Of a DNA stretch of 64,000 nucleotides, positions 26,756-39,459 are shown piece after piece. The notes under the pieces were generated by a model. It was not told the origin of the DNA. It searched no databases and saw only the letters and a list, made by a program, of their open reading frames with translations. Each line of letters opens with the position of its first letter. Position 1 is the first letter of the stretch. The stretch is from Stratiolaelaps scimitus (lineage: Eukaryota; Arthropoda; Arachnida; Mesostigmata; Laelapidae). The stretch lies in the NCBI GenBank assembly GCA_019614645.1, contig JABWDB010000001.1, positions 7,686,001-7,750,000 on the forward strand, in the 5' to 3' direction. Both the position numbers and the translations under genes were made by a program.

Positions 26756-27718
26756 ATGAGTCAGTACAATCTGTCCGTATCCCCGATCCCTCCTGGATTC
26801 AGCCATTGCTAAAGTGGGGCCTTAGTAGGGAAGAACATTTGGTGACCCAACAATGATGACAGACAATTTTCGTTCTTCAGCAATGGCCTCCCCGTCCTCC
26901 TTCTCCTTTTCATGCAGGGCTTTTTTTCGTCCGTTTCCTTCGTTTTTTCTTACTCGTTCTATCTGCCTCTGTCTATCGCCTTACATCTATTATTCATCAG
27001 TCGAACACATTTGCACCTGTACCCGACACTGAGATCGAAGATCGGCGAGAAGCAGAGAAATAGAAATAGAGAGAGGAGAAGATGGCAACGAAATCGTACC
27101 GGCGATGTATGCACTCGTACGAAGGTTTGGCTAGCGCTTACCAACCCACCGACGGGACCACTGAAGACCTCTTTGTCTTCCTCCCCGTCGATTCTGGCCT
27201 ATGCAAGCGTCGGGCCTGTGCGTGAGTGACATAGATAAATACGAAGATCATAGACACCTATCTCAGAGTCGATTTGACATCAAGCCCCGAACAGCGCGCG
27301 TTTAGGCGCCGCCGAGGAGCCATATATCGTATTCAGGCCTGGCACTGTGAGACGGCTGAGAAAGCCCGGAGCTCAAGGGTCCTCTATGGAGCAGAAGAAG
27401 GCTATGACAGACGATTACAGACTGGAAGTTCTATCACGGCACGGCTTAGCCCGCAGTCGCGTAGATGTGAGTGATGCGATATAATCGACTGGCTCTGTGG
27501 GAATTGCATTGAAGCATTTGAGATATGCGCTTCGCCCTCCCGGCTGTGTATCCCCGATCGAATGTACGCCTTAGACCGTTCCGGTTTTGCTTGCCCCGAC
27601 ACCAAACCAAACCCGACCACAGCCCCCGACGGGTCCGCTGACGCCGGCTTGACACCCTACACGACTAGCAAACATGCTCACATACAGGGAGTCCACTCCA
27701 CACCCAAAGAATCAACGA

Positions 27719-27739
27719 TCTCTCTCTCTCTCTCTCTCG
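27719..27739. repeat. (CT)n microsatellite
   Basis: About ten CT units. Confidence 0.9.
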
Positions 27740-28563
27740 GAGTAATTCGTAATGCAGTGGGCTCTGAGCAGTCGTTGTCGCCGATGCCTAACGAATGGTT
27801 CTGGTTGTAGAAGTAATACTAATGCTATCGGGATCCCATGTATGCCGCCGCTCTGCCGGGAGCAATCGCTATGTGGCTGCACGCCTGCTGTGGGTATAAT
27901 TACCCCGCCCCCCTCCCCCCCAAGCCGGTAACGGGAAATCTAAGCGGTGGGGTACAAACGTATTCGTTCGAATATCCTTTCAATCGGATCTCGACAGCAA
28001 CTTCCATCAGATACGCGCGTGCCACACTCAAGAGGCAGCGCAAGGCCTCGTGCACCCACCCCTCGCCCGTTGCTCCTCTCCACGATTCCTCATTCACTAC
28101 TTCAGTGACAGGCGGGCGCAAGCCTCGCCTCCTAAATCCACTACCACCGCCGGGACCACCACAACCGCCAACCGTCTCGAAATTCTCACATTGATAACAA
28201 CACAGCGCAGCGTTGGCAACACCATCAGGAGGATACGATTTGAACGCAACACAACCAGATCCAACGATCCCCAACGACTGTTCCTCATTACAACTATTAC
28301 GATATTGCTTCGTGCTTCTCGCTGTTACTACATATTTCCACCATTATATCTCTCGCTCTATCTCTTGGGTGAGCTTTCTTTAATAGTTATCCCAGAAGCA
28401 GTAGCACGATCACCGCGACTGCTGCTGTCATCACCCCTCATGCTGGAACTACCACGAGAGTATTTGTCGATAGCTTTGACAGCCAGCTGGAAATCATACA
28501 TGTAGAGCTAGAGATATTCGTTTTCAGTTGAAACCTAGATCCAGTACGCATTGTCCATAACTC

Positions 28564-28592
28564 TGTTATTGCTTGTGCTTTTCAGGTAAGTT
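28564..28592 (+). promoter_or_regulatory. Candidate recursive (ratchet) splice site
   Basis: A pyrimidine-rich run (from GTTATTGCTTGTGCTTTT) leads to CAG|GTAAGT, with the cut point between 28585 and 28586. An acceptor fused to a consensus donor with no exon between is the known form of recursive splice sites in long insect introns. No recognisable exon lies within several kb on this strand, which suits an intron interior. By-eye scanning found no other equally good plus-strand match. Confidence 0.45.
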
Positions 28593-31500
28593 GTTGGTTC
28601 ATGGCCCTTTGAAAGAAAAAGTGAAAAAGAGCATCACGGTCGCCGCTGAGGTCCGTTCTGGTCGTCCGGCGCTGGACCTCCTCATCGTCCCGATTAACCA
28701 GACGGGCGGGAACTTGAACGGACACTGGCCATCAGCGGCAGCATCGGCCGAAGGCGATCGGCCACGAGTATGTTGGATGGTGTCTCCCCCACAAATCGGA
28801 TTCCGGAGTTGGCGCCTTGCCGCATCCGGTACCACGATGAACTTCAATTTCCGGCCGTCCATCTCGGCTTTGGAGACTACCATCCCCCACCACTACTACG
28901 GCCACTGCCGCTGCGGGAGAAGCAGCAGGGTGAAAATGTCTCTAATCTCCTCAAGGAAACGGTTACAGAGTCCTGACTCTGTAGCTTGTCTTGGCAACAG
29001 CACACGTCTTAGAGGTGGCCGGTCGTGGTCGTCGTTTGCCCCGCCGCCATGAATTACAGCGGCGCTGGTGTTTTCATAACCAGTCGCTCCGGTTGGGCAG
29101 AAAACTGCGCCTCAGAGATAGCTAGCTATTATATATTTGAGAAAATGCCAACACTCTTATGAACAGAAAGAACACCGGAGGTGAACAGGCTGCAAATGAT
29201 TTTTAGGCACAGCCAGTGACAGTGATAACAACCGTTTTACTATATACTGCGATTATATTTTAGATACGTATTTGCGTGAAGATATTGGATGGCTCTGTAA
29301 GTTTTTGCATCAGTTGGACGACAATCGAATCAGGCAAAGCACTCAGAAGTGTAACGTCATGAATGTATTACTATTAGCTACCATGTTTGCCAATATCTAC
29401 GCTTTCTTTATCATAATACTGCATGTTAAATGTTGGCTGAGAGTCAGCCCGAAAACCTAGGTACGACAATAATGAATCATCATCTTGGTACATAATAGCC
29501 ATAATGTTTAGCAAATAACTCGATTTAATCCATTTTCGAAATAGGCAAGGGTAACGGCTAGCTAATAGCTGCTACTTGCAGCGTCGACACTGAAATAGTG
29601 TTGAGAATTGTATAATATGGCCCCTCCTTATGGGATCACCTGCAGTAATGTGTGCACACCAGCTTTGCACCACAAATTGCGTTCAGGAGTCTCTCGTCCT
29701 AAGTCAACGTCTAGTCATACAACAAAAAAAAAAGATTCGCGGGAAAGTCGTTAGGTGCCAGGAGTGGTGGCTCGTTCATCCCTTGAGCTCCTGATATTGT
29801 AGAGGCCCTGCTGCTCGTAACGCTTAGGAGAAGAGAAGTGGCCTTAAAAATGTGCATGTTGGCCTTCTCAGCTTCGTGAGTGTAAACTTTGTCAAGGAGG
29901 TTGTTTTTATTTGGTGTTTCCCACCTACGCCACGACGCCAACTCGCTTCACGTCCAGTTCTGTACGCTCAATCGTAGATATCATACGCTGCAGACGCTCT
30001 ACGATATATATACCTCAGAAAATATTGGTTAAGACGAATTATGAATGCTTTCTATGCACCTCGATTCCAGAATGATACTTGCTGACCCCAGAGAAACATC
30101 GGATACGATTTGAATGAAAAGCCTATGACAGCAACATAAGAGCATAAAATAGTGTGGCTGTCCGAGTGCAGAGCGTATTGTACAATATCTGCGACTACAA
30201 CGAGGGACTTCTCCGAAGAACCTTTTTGCCTAGAGACAAACGCCCCCAGAGATCCGAAGACGTGTGCCCACATTGCCTGTCTCGAGGTTATGATGTGGCT
30301 GTAGTTGCATCAGCATTAGCAGCAACGCGATGGTCTCCCTTGGCGATGCGCCATCTAGCGTCAGCCTGCCCTTGTCGCGTACCACAGCGACTCCCACAGG
30401 GTTTCCGAGGGTGTGTTCCTTCTCCTGGTCCATCCGCCGTTCATCGTGTGATGCCAGTGATCGCGCCAGTAGCGAACAGCTCCTACAGCGAACGGTCGGG
30501 TGACGCGGCCTCGCATCCACCCGCATCGATTATGAGAATGCCCTGAAGGAAGTCCGGTGATAGGACGACCAGCAGGCCTGCCGGGCCGACAGAGCGCTGG
30601 TGGGCGTTTTTATATAACGTAGTAAGGCAAACGGACAGGGTATCCGACAAGGCGACGACGTCAGAGGGACACGTTCGACGCTGGGTGGCGCAAAGGGCCG
30701 AGGGTGGGGGAATTGCGTCATCTTCTTGTGCTTGCCCGAGTAGGAAGACAGCATTCCTCTTGCCGTTCCTCGCTGTCGAAGGCTCTGAACCTAGCGACGG
30801 GAGAGGATTCCATTCGGACGATTCCATGCTCTGGTCTCCTCGGATCACCCCGCGCGGTGCAGCTCCATCCCCAATAAGGCAGCAGACAAAAAATGATCTT
30901 AGAACGACGAAAAGAGAAATCTTTACGATATAACACCACTCCCCGCGTTGCCGCTATCTCTTTCGCTCGCGCATCTTTATCACTCGCTTTTTCACGTATT
31001 TCCTCTCGCGGCTACTTTCGCACAGCCGTGTATCCTCTAGGAACGTGTTTGTTGCTGCAGTCGCTGCTGAAAAAGATTCATCTCTTTCTCCAACCGTCTA
31101 GATGAACGTAAAAACGAGACTGCCAACGCTACTACCAGTACCGTCACCACACGGTCCATCCTGTTGGATTCTAGATGCTACCGTCTCAATTACAGACACT
31201 AGCGAGGCTTTGATATTTACATAATCATACGACCAAAATGAAGCTATATAGGACTGAAAGTAGGTGAATCGTAAGTTCATATATTGACCTCCTGATATCA
31301 CCTCGTGAGGTTATATGATAATAATTTATTATAGTAGTATCATTATTATTATTCATTTTTTTTATTTAGCGTCGCCGTTAACTTGACAAGGGAGAGTAGG
31401 TATCAAAATATTACAAGTTTCATACACCTATCAAGTGAACTGTAATCGCACAGTACAATTGTGCAGACCGAATGTAAGACAGAATTGTCCGAATGTAAGC

Positions 31501-31861
31501 ATTATAAAGCTTACCGACAACTCTCCATAAAAATAAATGATTTAGCCTCCTCCTCCTCCTCTGTTTGGGCCACCTCTAATGCCGTTACCATGTGCCCTCT
31601 GGGAAGTTGGTTCTCTCGAATCTCTTTACTAAGTGTGGCTCGTTGGCATCAAAATGTTTTCTATATACTCGAACGGCATCGTTCGGCAGCGTTGTCATCG
31701 AACGGTAGAACAATGTAGAAATTATGGAATCACAAGACCCTTGTAGAGATCCATACATGAAAGAAAGGATGATTTAAACCATTCTCCTATGGAACTGATT
31801 CGATTGTGGTGATGTCAACACACAGCTACGATTTATCAGATAGCTTCCTTCCGAGGGCACA

Positions 31862-31928
31862 TAGTTTCCGGGATCCTCGACTTTAGTGAGAACTTCGCAA
31901 ATTTGAGCATCACCAGTATCGAACTCTA
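31862..31928. repeat. Copy B of a duplicated LINE linker segment
   Basis: This stretch, starting at GTTTCCGGGATCCTCGAC, is an imperfect direct repeat of 32450-32520. On the minus strand both encode an acidic peptide ending VEDPGN followed by an aromatic residue (EDPGNY here, EDPGNF in the other copy). Amino-acid likeness exceeds what the diverged DNA would suggest, so both descend from a coding LINE segment. Confidence 0.7.
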
Positions 31929-32449
31929 GTTTTTAGAGCGACGTTCACTTAATGACCAATGAAACCATGCCCAGTCCCGGATTATTGTGACAAGCTCAGT
32001 TAGTATCGATTTTCCCTCCGCTGGCATATGTTGATGCTTATGAAACAAGGGACGACGTCGATAAGGAACAATATGGTCGGCTCAAATTTTCTTTTGAAGT
32101 AAGCAAGCGTTTTACTCGGGAGCTACCGGGCTATGATTACCCTCGGCGGACTTAGCACCTTCTTTATGAACTGGCGTCATAATTGAAACTTTAAAAATAC
32201 CAGAAACAAAACCATCCTCTTAAGATCGGGTCCATTATCAAGCGCAAGGTCCTGGAAAGTGAATATGCTAGACTTATGTAGAAGACACGCGAAATGCCAA
32301 CCGGAGTGGAACTACACTTTGGGGTAGCTCTTCGAGCCTGAGTATAATAAGATCATTAGAGATAATTAGAGATGGACACTCAGGATCATGCACAACGGAA
32401 GTACTCCCTCCCCTCCTGAGACGTCACGAGAAACAATGACGGACCCGAA

Positions 32450-32520
32450 AAAGTTTCCGGGATCCTCGACTGTCGTGAGATCATCAGAGATTTTAGCATC
32501 GTCATTTTCGAACTCTACGA
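32450..32520. repeat. Copy A of a duplicated LINE linker segment
   Basis: This is the partner of 31862-31928, about 590 bp away in the same orientation. It lies between the endonuclease and reverse-transcriptase motifs of the minus-strand LINE relic, as expected for the ORF2 linker. The second copy lies downstream of the reverse-transcriptase start, so it is out of order. Confidence 0.7.
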
Positions 32521-35500
32521 ATGAGGTCAGTTGCACAAGCCCTCCTTCCCCCTTGTTCGATTAGCTGCGCAACGAAGGAACCCTTTCGAGTTTCTTGATA
32601 TAGAACTATTTCTATTTTCTAAGTACTCGGAGTCTATAAGATGCTATGTGTAACTTAGACTTGAAATAAAGGGAGAGACCGCGATAATCAATTTCCTTTT
32701 ATAACATAAATATATTCACTCCGCTGACAAAAAACCTGTACTCCTTAGAGCGGTTGTTGTTGACCAGTCAGCGTCGAGAGGATTGCAGTCTCCACAGATG
32801 AATACGGGTTCCTCTCGGTTCAGTGAAATTTCTTATTCTTTCAACCTGTAACGTGATATCGCCAGCATTGGATGCATAGCAGCACACAATGCATAAAAAA
32901 GCTATCATTGGAATTGAGATCTACATCTTCTCGGTTCATTGTGATCTAGGCCGGAGAGCACTTCGAGGTTTTCCAAGCAAGACCAAGAACTCTGTCCCTT
33001 TCTCTGTCGCAATCGCGGCGAAACACTCAATAGCGGTTACTCAAAGGACAGCTGTATATCAGAAATGCCATCATGCAGCCAGGTTTTAATGATGAGGATG
33101 ATATCTATATTGTAAAAAGGCTTTAACTGCGTACAGAGTCACATGTACCAGTGTAGCGAAACGATTGAACACTGAGCAGCAAGGATTTATAGACGTTTCT
33201 ATTTTTTGTGAACGGTTACAATTTAGGCGGGACTTCGAAGAACATCTACGACCCCGTTGATCGATCTACGCTGATGTTCGGCCCGAAGATTGAAACTGCC
33301 CGATCAGACTGTTTGGATATGTCTGAGGTGGCTCCGATAGAGGGGAATTATTTTATTCTATCTAAGTGACCAAACCAAATGACCACGATATTATTATTAT
33401 TATTATTACGTGAATCAACACTCTGTCGATTTTTATAGTCGAATATCTCTCCATGACTGACGCTTCCCTTGGGAAGGAGCATCTGAACCATTTTTAAGAA
33501 TGGTCAGACCATCTCGGCGAGTCTGAGAACTCCCATGAGATGCACACAGCAGTCTATGTTAATTAAGAGGGAACCCCAACGCTTAACTTAGATTAACACA
33601 CGGCTACCTTCGTTCACAACGACGGTTCCCAAAACAACAAATTGGCCTGTATATTACATTGCACCTGCATACTGTAGATATCCTTGTGTGCCGTTAGCAA
33701 GCAAAAGGCAAATCCGTAGGTGACGAATACGGAAGATCGTTCAACCTAATGTTTGTAAGGTTTTAGTTTTTTTACCTACTTTTTAGTGTGCTGCAAATAT
33801 ATGCAGTGGTACAAATTGTTTCATCGCGACTATGAAACACGCGACGCATACGATTTTTTTCTTACTCTGCAAATTTTAATTCAAAGCCTATCAAATATAT
33901 TCATTATCGCATATTTGGTGGTATTCTTATGACGCATCTGTCGAGACATGCGTTACTTAGAGGAATTGTACTTTGTCTCAACTATGTCATAAATGAATTG
34001 CCAATACTTTCTATTAATGTCAATACATTGGGGTTTATTGTTGATCATTCATCAATTCGCATTATGCGACAAATAGCGCTAGAGCGTTAATCTATAGAAT
34101 GTTCAAATAAAATACCTTGATTCGTCCTCTATTAAAGGCGAACTCCATGCGGTTCCAGTAATCCAATTTGTATCAACGAGTGCCACTATTGTCACCCTAG
34201 CTACGCAGTGGTTTCTGGTCTCACTCTTCATATATAGTTATATTCAAATTAATTATCCCTCATGATTCTAGAGTCTAGAACACCACCCTATGCTCCGTTA
34301 TCCACAGATCGCCAGGGCCTGAGAGAACATTATAGAATACAAGTCAACAAAAACGAAGCCTACGCTTCGACTCTAATAGTTTTGTTCTACAACAGGAGAA
34401 AGCACAACCGGGGAGAGAAGAATCCTAAGAAAAGGATATCGTTTAGTTTGACTCAATAGAATGACAGCCAACGTGGGGCTCAGATGGAACCAGAAATCCT
34501 TAGCACCCAAGGTCTTGCAAGATATTTAGCTGGTCAAAGTTCTCCCGATCCTTTTTGGGGAAACTCTGGGGCCGGCGAAATTTAATCCAAGTACCGTTGT
34601 CGTACTATTGACGGTGCAGCCGAACGCTACTCTGGGGGTCTGTTCTGGCAAACTGTCTGCTAGTTACTGTGTCCAGCCGGCATCTGGTAGACGGGGTTTT
34701 CCCGCGGCTGGCTCAGCCCCCCCCCCGAGCCCCAATACACACACGCACATTCGTTCCTTTGCTCTGGGGGCTGACGGGTTAACGGGGACTTAGCGTCGCG
34801 TGGACTCACGACCTGCCTTTAGCTGGGCAACGCAGAACGTGGGAGAAGATAGCTGAGTCGGGCAAGTTCTGCGACTGCTCGAAGCCTAGACAAGCGAACA
34901 GCAATTACTTGACTTCCCGCTAATAAAGCCGCTCCCAACTGCTCTAATTGAAAGTAATGTTGCTTCTACTACGCTGGTGAGCGTACAAGTCGAAGTCTCG
35001 CAACTAACAGCTTCCCCGCAGTCGGCTATCGCAACAGGCTGTAGCAATGTAATATATACATACCCTTCGGAAGAAACAAAACGAATTGTTGATGAGCAGC
35101 ACAGCTGTTTAACTTTTATTCGGTAATTGTCAGTAACTTCACTGAAATTATAGTCAATGTTAGCGGTTGGACATCACGATTTTAACGAGTGCATCTTTGT
35201 GACGTGCAATAAAACGACTTATTCAAACAAATGTTCCTTGAATAGACGGTAGTCTTGCCGCTATGTAAGTTAGAGTACCGATTACTTCTAGCAATAAGCC
35301 GAATACTTAGGGGTTTGCGAAGGTCGGCTTATTGTAATGCGTTTCTAAAGTCACTTCATTTTTTAGAACTTTACCATGTTGGAAGCTGTTTCTAAGTAGA
35401 GCATGCCTTAGGGCATTAGTTTGCCTTGGTCAACTTTGCGCAATGATCACGATAATGATGGCTTCGGACGTGTATGAGATAGATGTCTCGGCATCAGTGC

Positions 35501-36439
35501 GTTCATTGTACGCCTTCATAGCCAACGCTAAGTGGGTGACTGTAGTACCTCATGGCAATTTCCGGACGCCACCCGCCGTACGGTTAACTGCAGATAGCGT
35601 TGATACGTAGCGCTGTAACGTTGGTTGCCGGAGGTCTGACCTAGACGGTGGTGGTGGGCGTTTACGAGCCTACTTGCACCGTGGGTGCGTTATGCACTAT
35701 TTATGGAGGCACAAAGTGACTCTAAGTTGCAGAGTGGTCAAGGCGACGCCATGTGCGCTTCTACACGGAAAAGGAAGTATTTGTATGGGCGATACTCCAG
35801 ACGATAATAACACTACTAGATATAAAGTGGATACCCGCTTCTTAATAACCGATATGTATTAGACTTGGCACCTTTTCTGATTACTTATATTCATGTCAAT
35901 GGGCTAGTAGTATTCTACGGCACAGCTAGATCCTAGACATTTCAAAGGTACAGTAATTAATTATTTGTAGAGGTTACAAGTGAACTACAAGTCAATTCAT
36001 GAACGACCTTATGGAGGCGAATATGTAACTTAATATTTAGCGAAGAAGCGCACTTGAGTGCTTTTCCAGTTCAGGCTTAATCCTGAAAAATTATTGAGAA
36101 TCGTCCGTGACTTTTGCAGACTTTTTCGGTTTCGTAGCAAATCCAGTAAAATACGTTGTTGGCCAACACACTCAAGCAGCTTTCTCTCGGTTGGCGCCAG
36201 TCCGGCTTACAAACGTTGTTTGTGACGTACGGCCTGGCAAAGAGGCTCCCAGCATACCAAGTAGCTGACAAGAAGTGATTAGCCCGCGGCAAGCTGTTGA
36301 TGCTTGGCTGCGTTGTCGTCCGCATTGGTGAGATGTGGACGTCTGGTGCGATCTTGACTTTTAGCTTCATCGCTGTTCGTTGCCTGGATGCTCTCTACTT
36401 TGGCGTTTCCCATGTGGCGATCTTCCTACTGGCTGGCTG

Positions 36440-38665
36440 AATGTTGTGTCGTCAAAAGTAGATTTTTTTTCTTTATACTTCTGTAGCGCCTTCGTGAATA
36501 TATCACCAGGTGGTCTGAACGTCGTAAATATTCGTGTTCGATCAGTTCCGATTTGTGTCACTTGCGTAGGAAGAAGTTCCTTGCAGCAATGTGTTCCGAC
36601 AACGATGTAGCTCTGAGTTTCACTCAGTATCATATTCTCAGTGTCGACTGCTTGATTTTGTGCATCCTGGGAATCTAACGAAATAATTTATAACCTTCCG
36701 AAGCATACGTATCGTAAAATTCTCGCGATCTGTCAGTGAGGAAGACTCGCTTCTGGTCTTAGCAGCTGGCTGTTGATATAAGTTGTTCTTCTCTGGGGTG
36801 GCCTTCATATCAGATCTACAGGGGAGTTCGCCAACAGAACGATCATTTAGATGATGTAGCTCTACTTGATGTTTTCTTTTATTCTCAAATCGAACGTTAA
36901 TTGTCCGTTCGTTAACTCAAAATGCTTTTCAAGTCGCTCACTAATATATAACATTTGCGATGCTGTCGAAACTATTATCTACCATAACGGCATTACCAAA
37001 ATATATAGCTGCAGACCAACGTTGGTCCACCCTCCCTGGAGGAGGCCATACGTTAGACTGCCATCTGATTTGCTTTAGTCCATTTCGCATTCGATGAGTG
37101 CTTCTGTCAGCTTCCTGTCAAAGCATTATCCGGCCTGATGAAAGCTGTGAGGGCCTTTGTTAGCTTATATACCTCTCTGAAATGTTTGTGCCGTGCTTCG
37201 GTATATGCCACTAGTCGTGTCGTGTATTCTCTACTAATAACATCGCGTTGGCCTTCCGGCGAGGCACTCCTCTCGTTGTTATGGCGTTATCAGGTGCTAT
37301 CTAGCCCTCTGGCTAGACCGACCAACTCGCAAGAATCAAAATGTGGGATCAAAAATCAAGAATCCAAAAACTTATGTGGCAGGCAAGGCATTTCGGTGAC
37401 CATACATCATCACTACGCATTGTGTTCAATTGGCTAAAGTGCGTCTTTTTTCTGTTAACAAACCTTTAATCAGGTGAGCTTTGAAGTTGGTATCTCCTTC
37501 GATTGCTTGCTGCCATCGGGTGGTTGGCTACTCTTTTCTATTGGCCGTCGGTGATGTGTCTCAATGGCAGTAGCAATCCTCTCTGCATGTCAAGTTGCCC
37601 GTTTCGATATATTTTTCGTTTAGTTCGTCTTCTTTACCCTCGGTGATCGGCGGTCATCCCCGGGGGTGACTTGCGTTCTTTGGTTTCGATTATACTTGAT
37701 ATATTTTTTCTAATTGATTCGATGGCCACGGCCAACTTAGTGAAAGACGCTGGCCAGTTACTTTGTCTCCGTTGTAAACTAAATTGACTAATTGGCCCTT
37801 GGGATAAAGGATCGAAGATCCACTTTGGGATCCAGGATTTATAATAAAGCATTTGGCCTCTACTCCGTGCACCTTGAGAAGATGCGGCCGTTCGTTATAC
37901 ATCGCTTCATAGGGGGTCTTATTGGTTACTTTGCTGCTGGTGCTTATTGATGCCGAGTAGGTTTTATATACACGACACGATCTCATCCCATGGAAAATGC
38001 GGTAGGCCAGTACCGATCAGAATTGCTCGCGTTAGTGCCGAAAATCCCCTATTCGCTTTCTCGCCTTCTCCATTTAGTTACTGCTGCTGGCTGTCAGCAG
38101 ATCAGCCTTACCAACCATCGCGCTTCAGCTTTAGGGCTTCCTTGACTGTATTATGTAAGAATTAACTCCCGAATGTTGGGTTGAATGCAGCCCCAATGCA
38201 ATCAATTCGTCCTCGATGAACTCTACCCCTTCAAGAATGTTTATCGAGGGTCGCGATCCTCGATACACTACGCAACGTTGTATTCGTTGCAATATTTTTC
38301 CTCTGCTCTTAGAACGAATAAGTTTCCTATCTGGCTCATTTTCACGGTTAGGTTATTTCTCTCCAGGGTGACCTTTGATCTCTGAGTTATTGTCAACCAA
38401 ACTGGCGACCTGTGCTTATTTTGGTCACAGAGGTTTAGCTAGATGTTGCCGATACCGAGTGGTGTCAGTTTTCCTTGAATCCCATCCCATACACCGCTGT
38501 CCGAATGTAGTTATAATAGAACTCTCTATCAATGTTCCACTGAGCGTAATTGGGTTGGTCCTCTGGCAGAACGATCCGGCAGTTTGAGCGATCTCTGCGG
38601 CCTTGATGGGGGTGGTCCCCACTTGTATTGTTGTTGTTATTGTCCACTGTGCACATGCTCATAGT
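36440..38665 (-). mobile_element. Ty1/Copia LTR-retrotransposon relic, internally deleted
   Basis: Minus-strand motifs run in Copia order. A possible gag start lies at 38662 with PNYAQW. A GAG-pre-integrase-like stretch (NLFVLRAEEKYCNE) lies near 38330-38290. The integrase end follows: NGEGERANRGFSALTRA near 38075-38025, then TNKTPYEAMYNERPHLLKVH near 37925-37870, matching the NG.aER.NRt and TPYE.w.g.kP signatures. Further on there are decayed polymerase motifs near 37000-36900 (MVDNSF in the place of YVDD, then ERLEKHFEL). The RNase H end is PGDIFTKALQ at 36511-36482. The span is about 2.2 kb against roughly 4 kb for an intact gag-pol, so much of gag, protease and polymerase is missing. Several frameshifts are present. 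LTRs were not found by eye. Confidence 0.85.
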
Positions 38666-39459
38666 CCCTTGTACTTCACCTGCTATTCACTAACTGTTTG
38701 CCAGTGATTACTGTATAATGTTTTCATTAGTTTTTAACAGAATACTTCGAATGGTCGTAATACGATAACAGATTGGGGAAAATTACTACTTCAGTCGCAT
38801 ATTTGAGATAAAACATACTCCAGATATTTACTCATCATTTTATACAAAGGGGAACACCATAATGCGGTTCTATTGGCCACTACATCAGTGTAGTGTCCTC
38901 AACTAAAGTATCGACATCGGTCTCCGGGCAGATTCGTTTCAAATATCTATTCCACCAAACACCATTTTTGTATGGAGTTCCTTTTCACCGGTGCTCGAGC
39001 AGAAGAGCCGTTGATATTCAGCCGGGTAGGCTGCCTTACACTGGCGCCCGGTGCACCAGATCGTTATCGACACAGAAAAGTGAATACAATGATTATAGAA
39101 CAATGAACAGCGAACGTTCTCCACATAAAGATCCGTAAAACCATATCAACTTATTCCAAGTCAGCCGAAAAAATCAATGCACCGCTGCTTACGTGGATGC
39201 CTCTCTAAAAACTGTTTTATCCAGTGATCATCTCTTGGGTCTTTCCCGTTACTGTGAACGCCCCGGGGTGTCTCGTACTGGCGCTTCCGTTGGCCAGGTT
39301 GTCCATGCGCTCGGATATGAAGAAGAGGCGAGATTTCTTATGGATAGTATAAGCAAGGCACAATTCTCGTAATTCTTGAACATGCCGAAGCTTTATAGAG
39401 AAACTAAATTAAATTGAAACCAAAATACGGACTATTTCTCTCAAATTTAGCCTCTATTC

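Larger units (their letters stand above)
18000..29050. other. Long GC-rich, repeat-laden block without a supported gene
   Basis: These 11 kb hold dense CAG, GCC and GA/CT runs. Open frames reach 190 codons but overlap in up to four frames, and none shows a domain I recognise. The alanine run in the plus frame near 24000-24040 is a (CAG/GCG)n translation. Promoter, enhancer or long 5'-UTR/intron DNA of a large gene would fit; nothing here proves it. Confidence 0.5.
31860..33115 (-). mobile_element. LINE (non-LTR retrotransposon) relic: endonuclease and start of reverse transcriptase
   Basis: Read on the minus strand, an APE-type endonuclease comes first: a degenerate ITETWL-like motif (IKTWLHDGISD) near 33105-33070, a stretch resembling the RDR region near 33030, and EEPVFICGDCNPLDADWS near 32820-32765, matching the family's GDFN..H..W signature. 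The start of a reverse transcriptase follows: VITPVHKEGAKSAEGNHSPV near 32190-32130 matches the vvPIfKkG....NYRPIsL block. Stops and frameshifts are frequent. An acidic linker segment appears twice (see the separate repeat entry). The rest of the polymerase, including the YVDD-type active site, was not found. Jockey/CR1/L2-like is a guess from the endonuclease style only. Confidence 0.8.
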
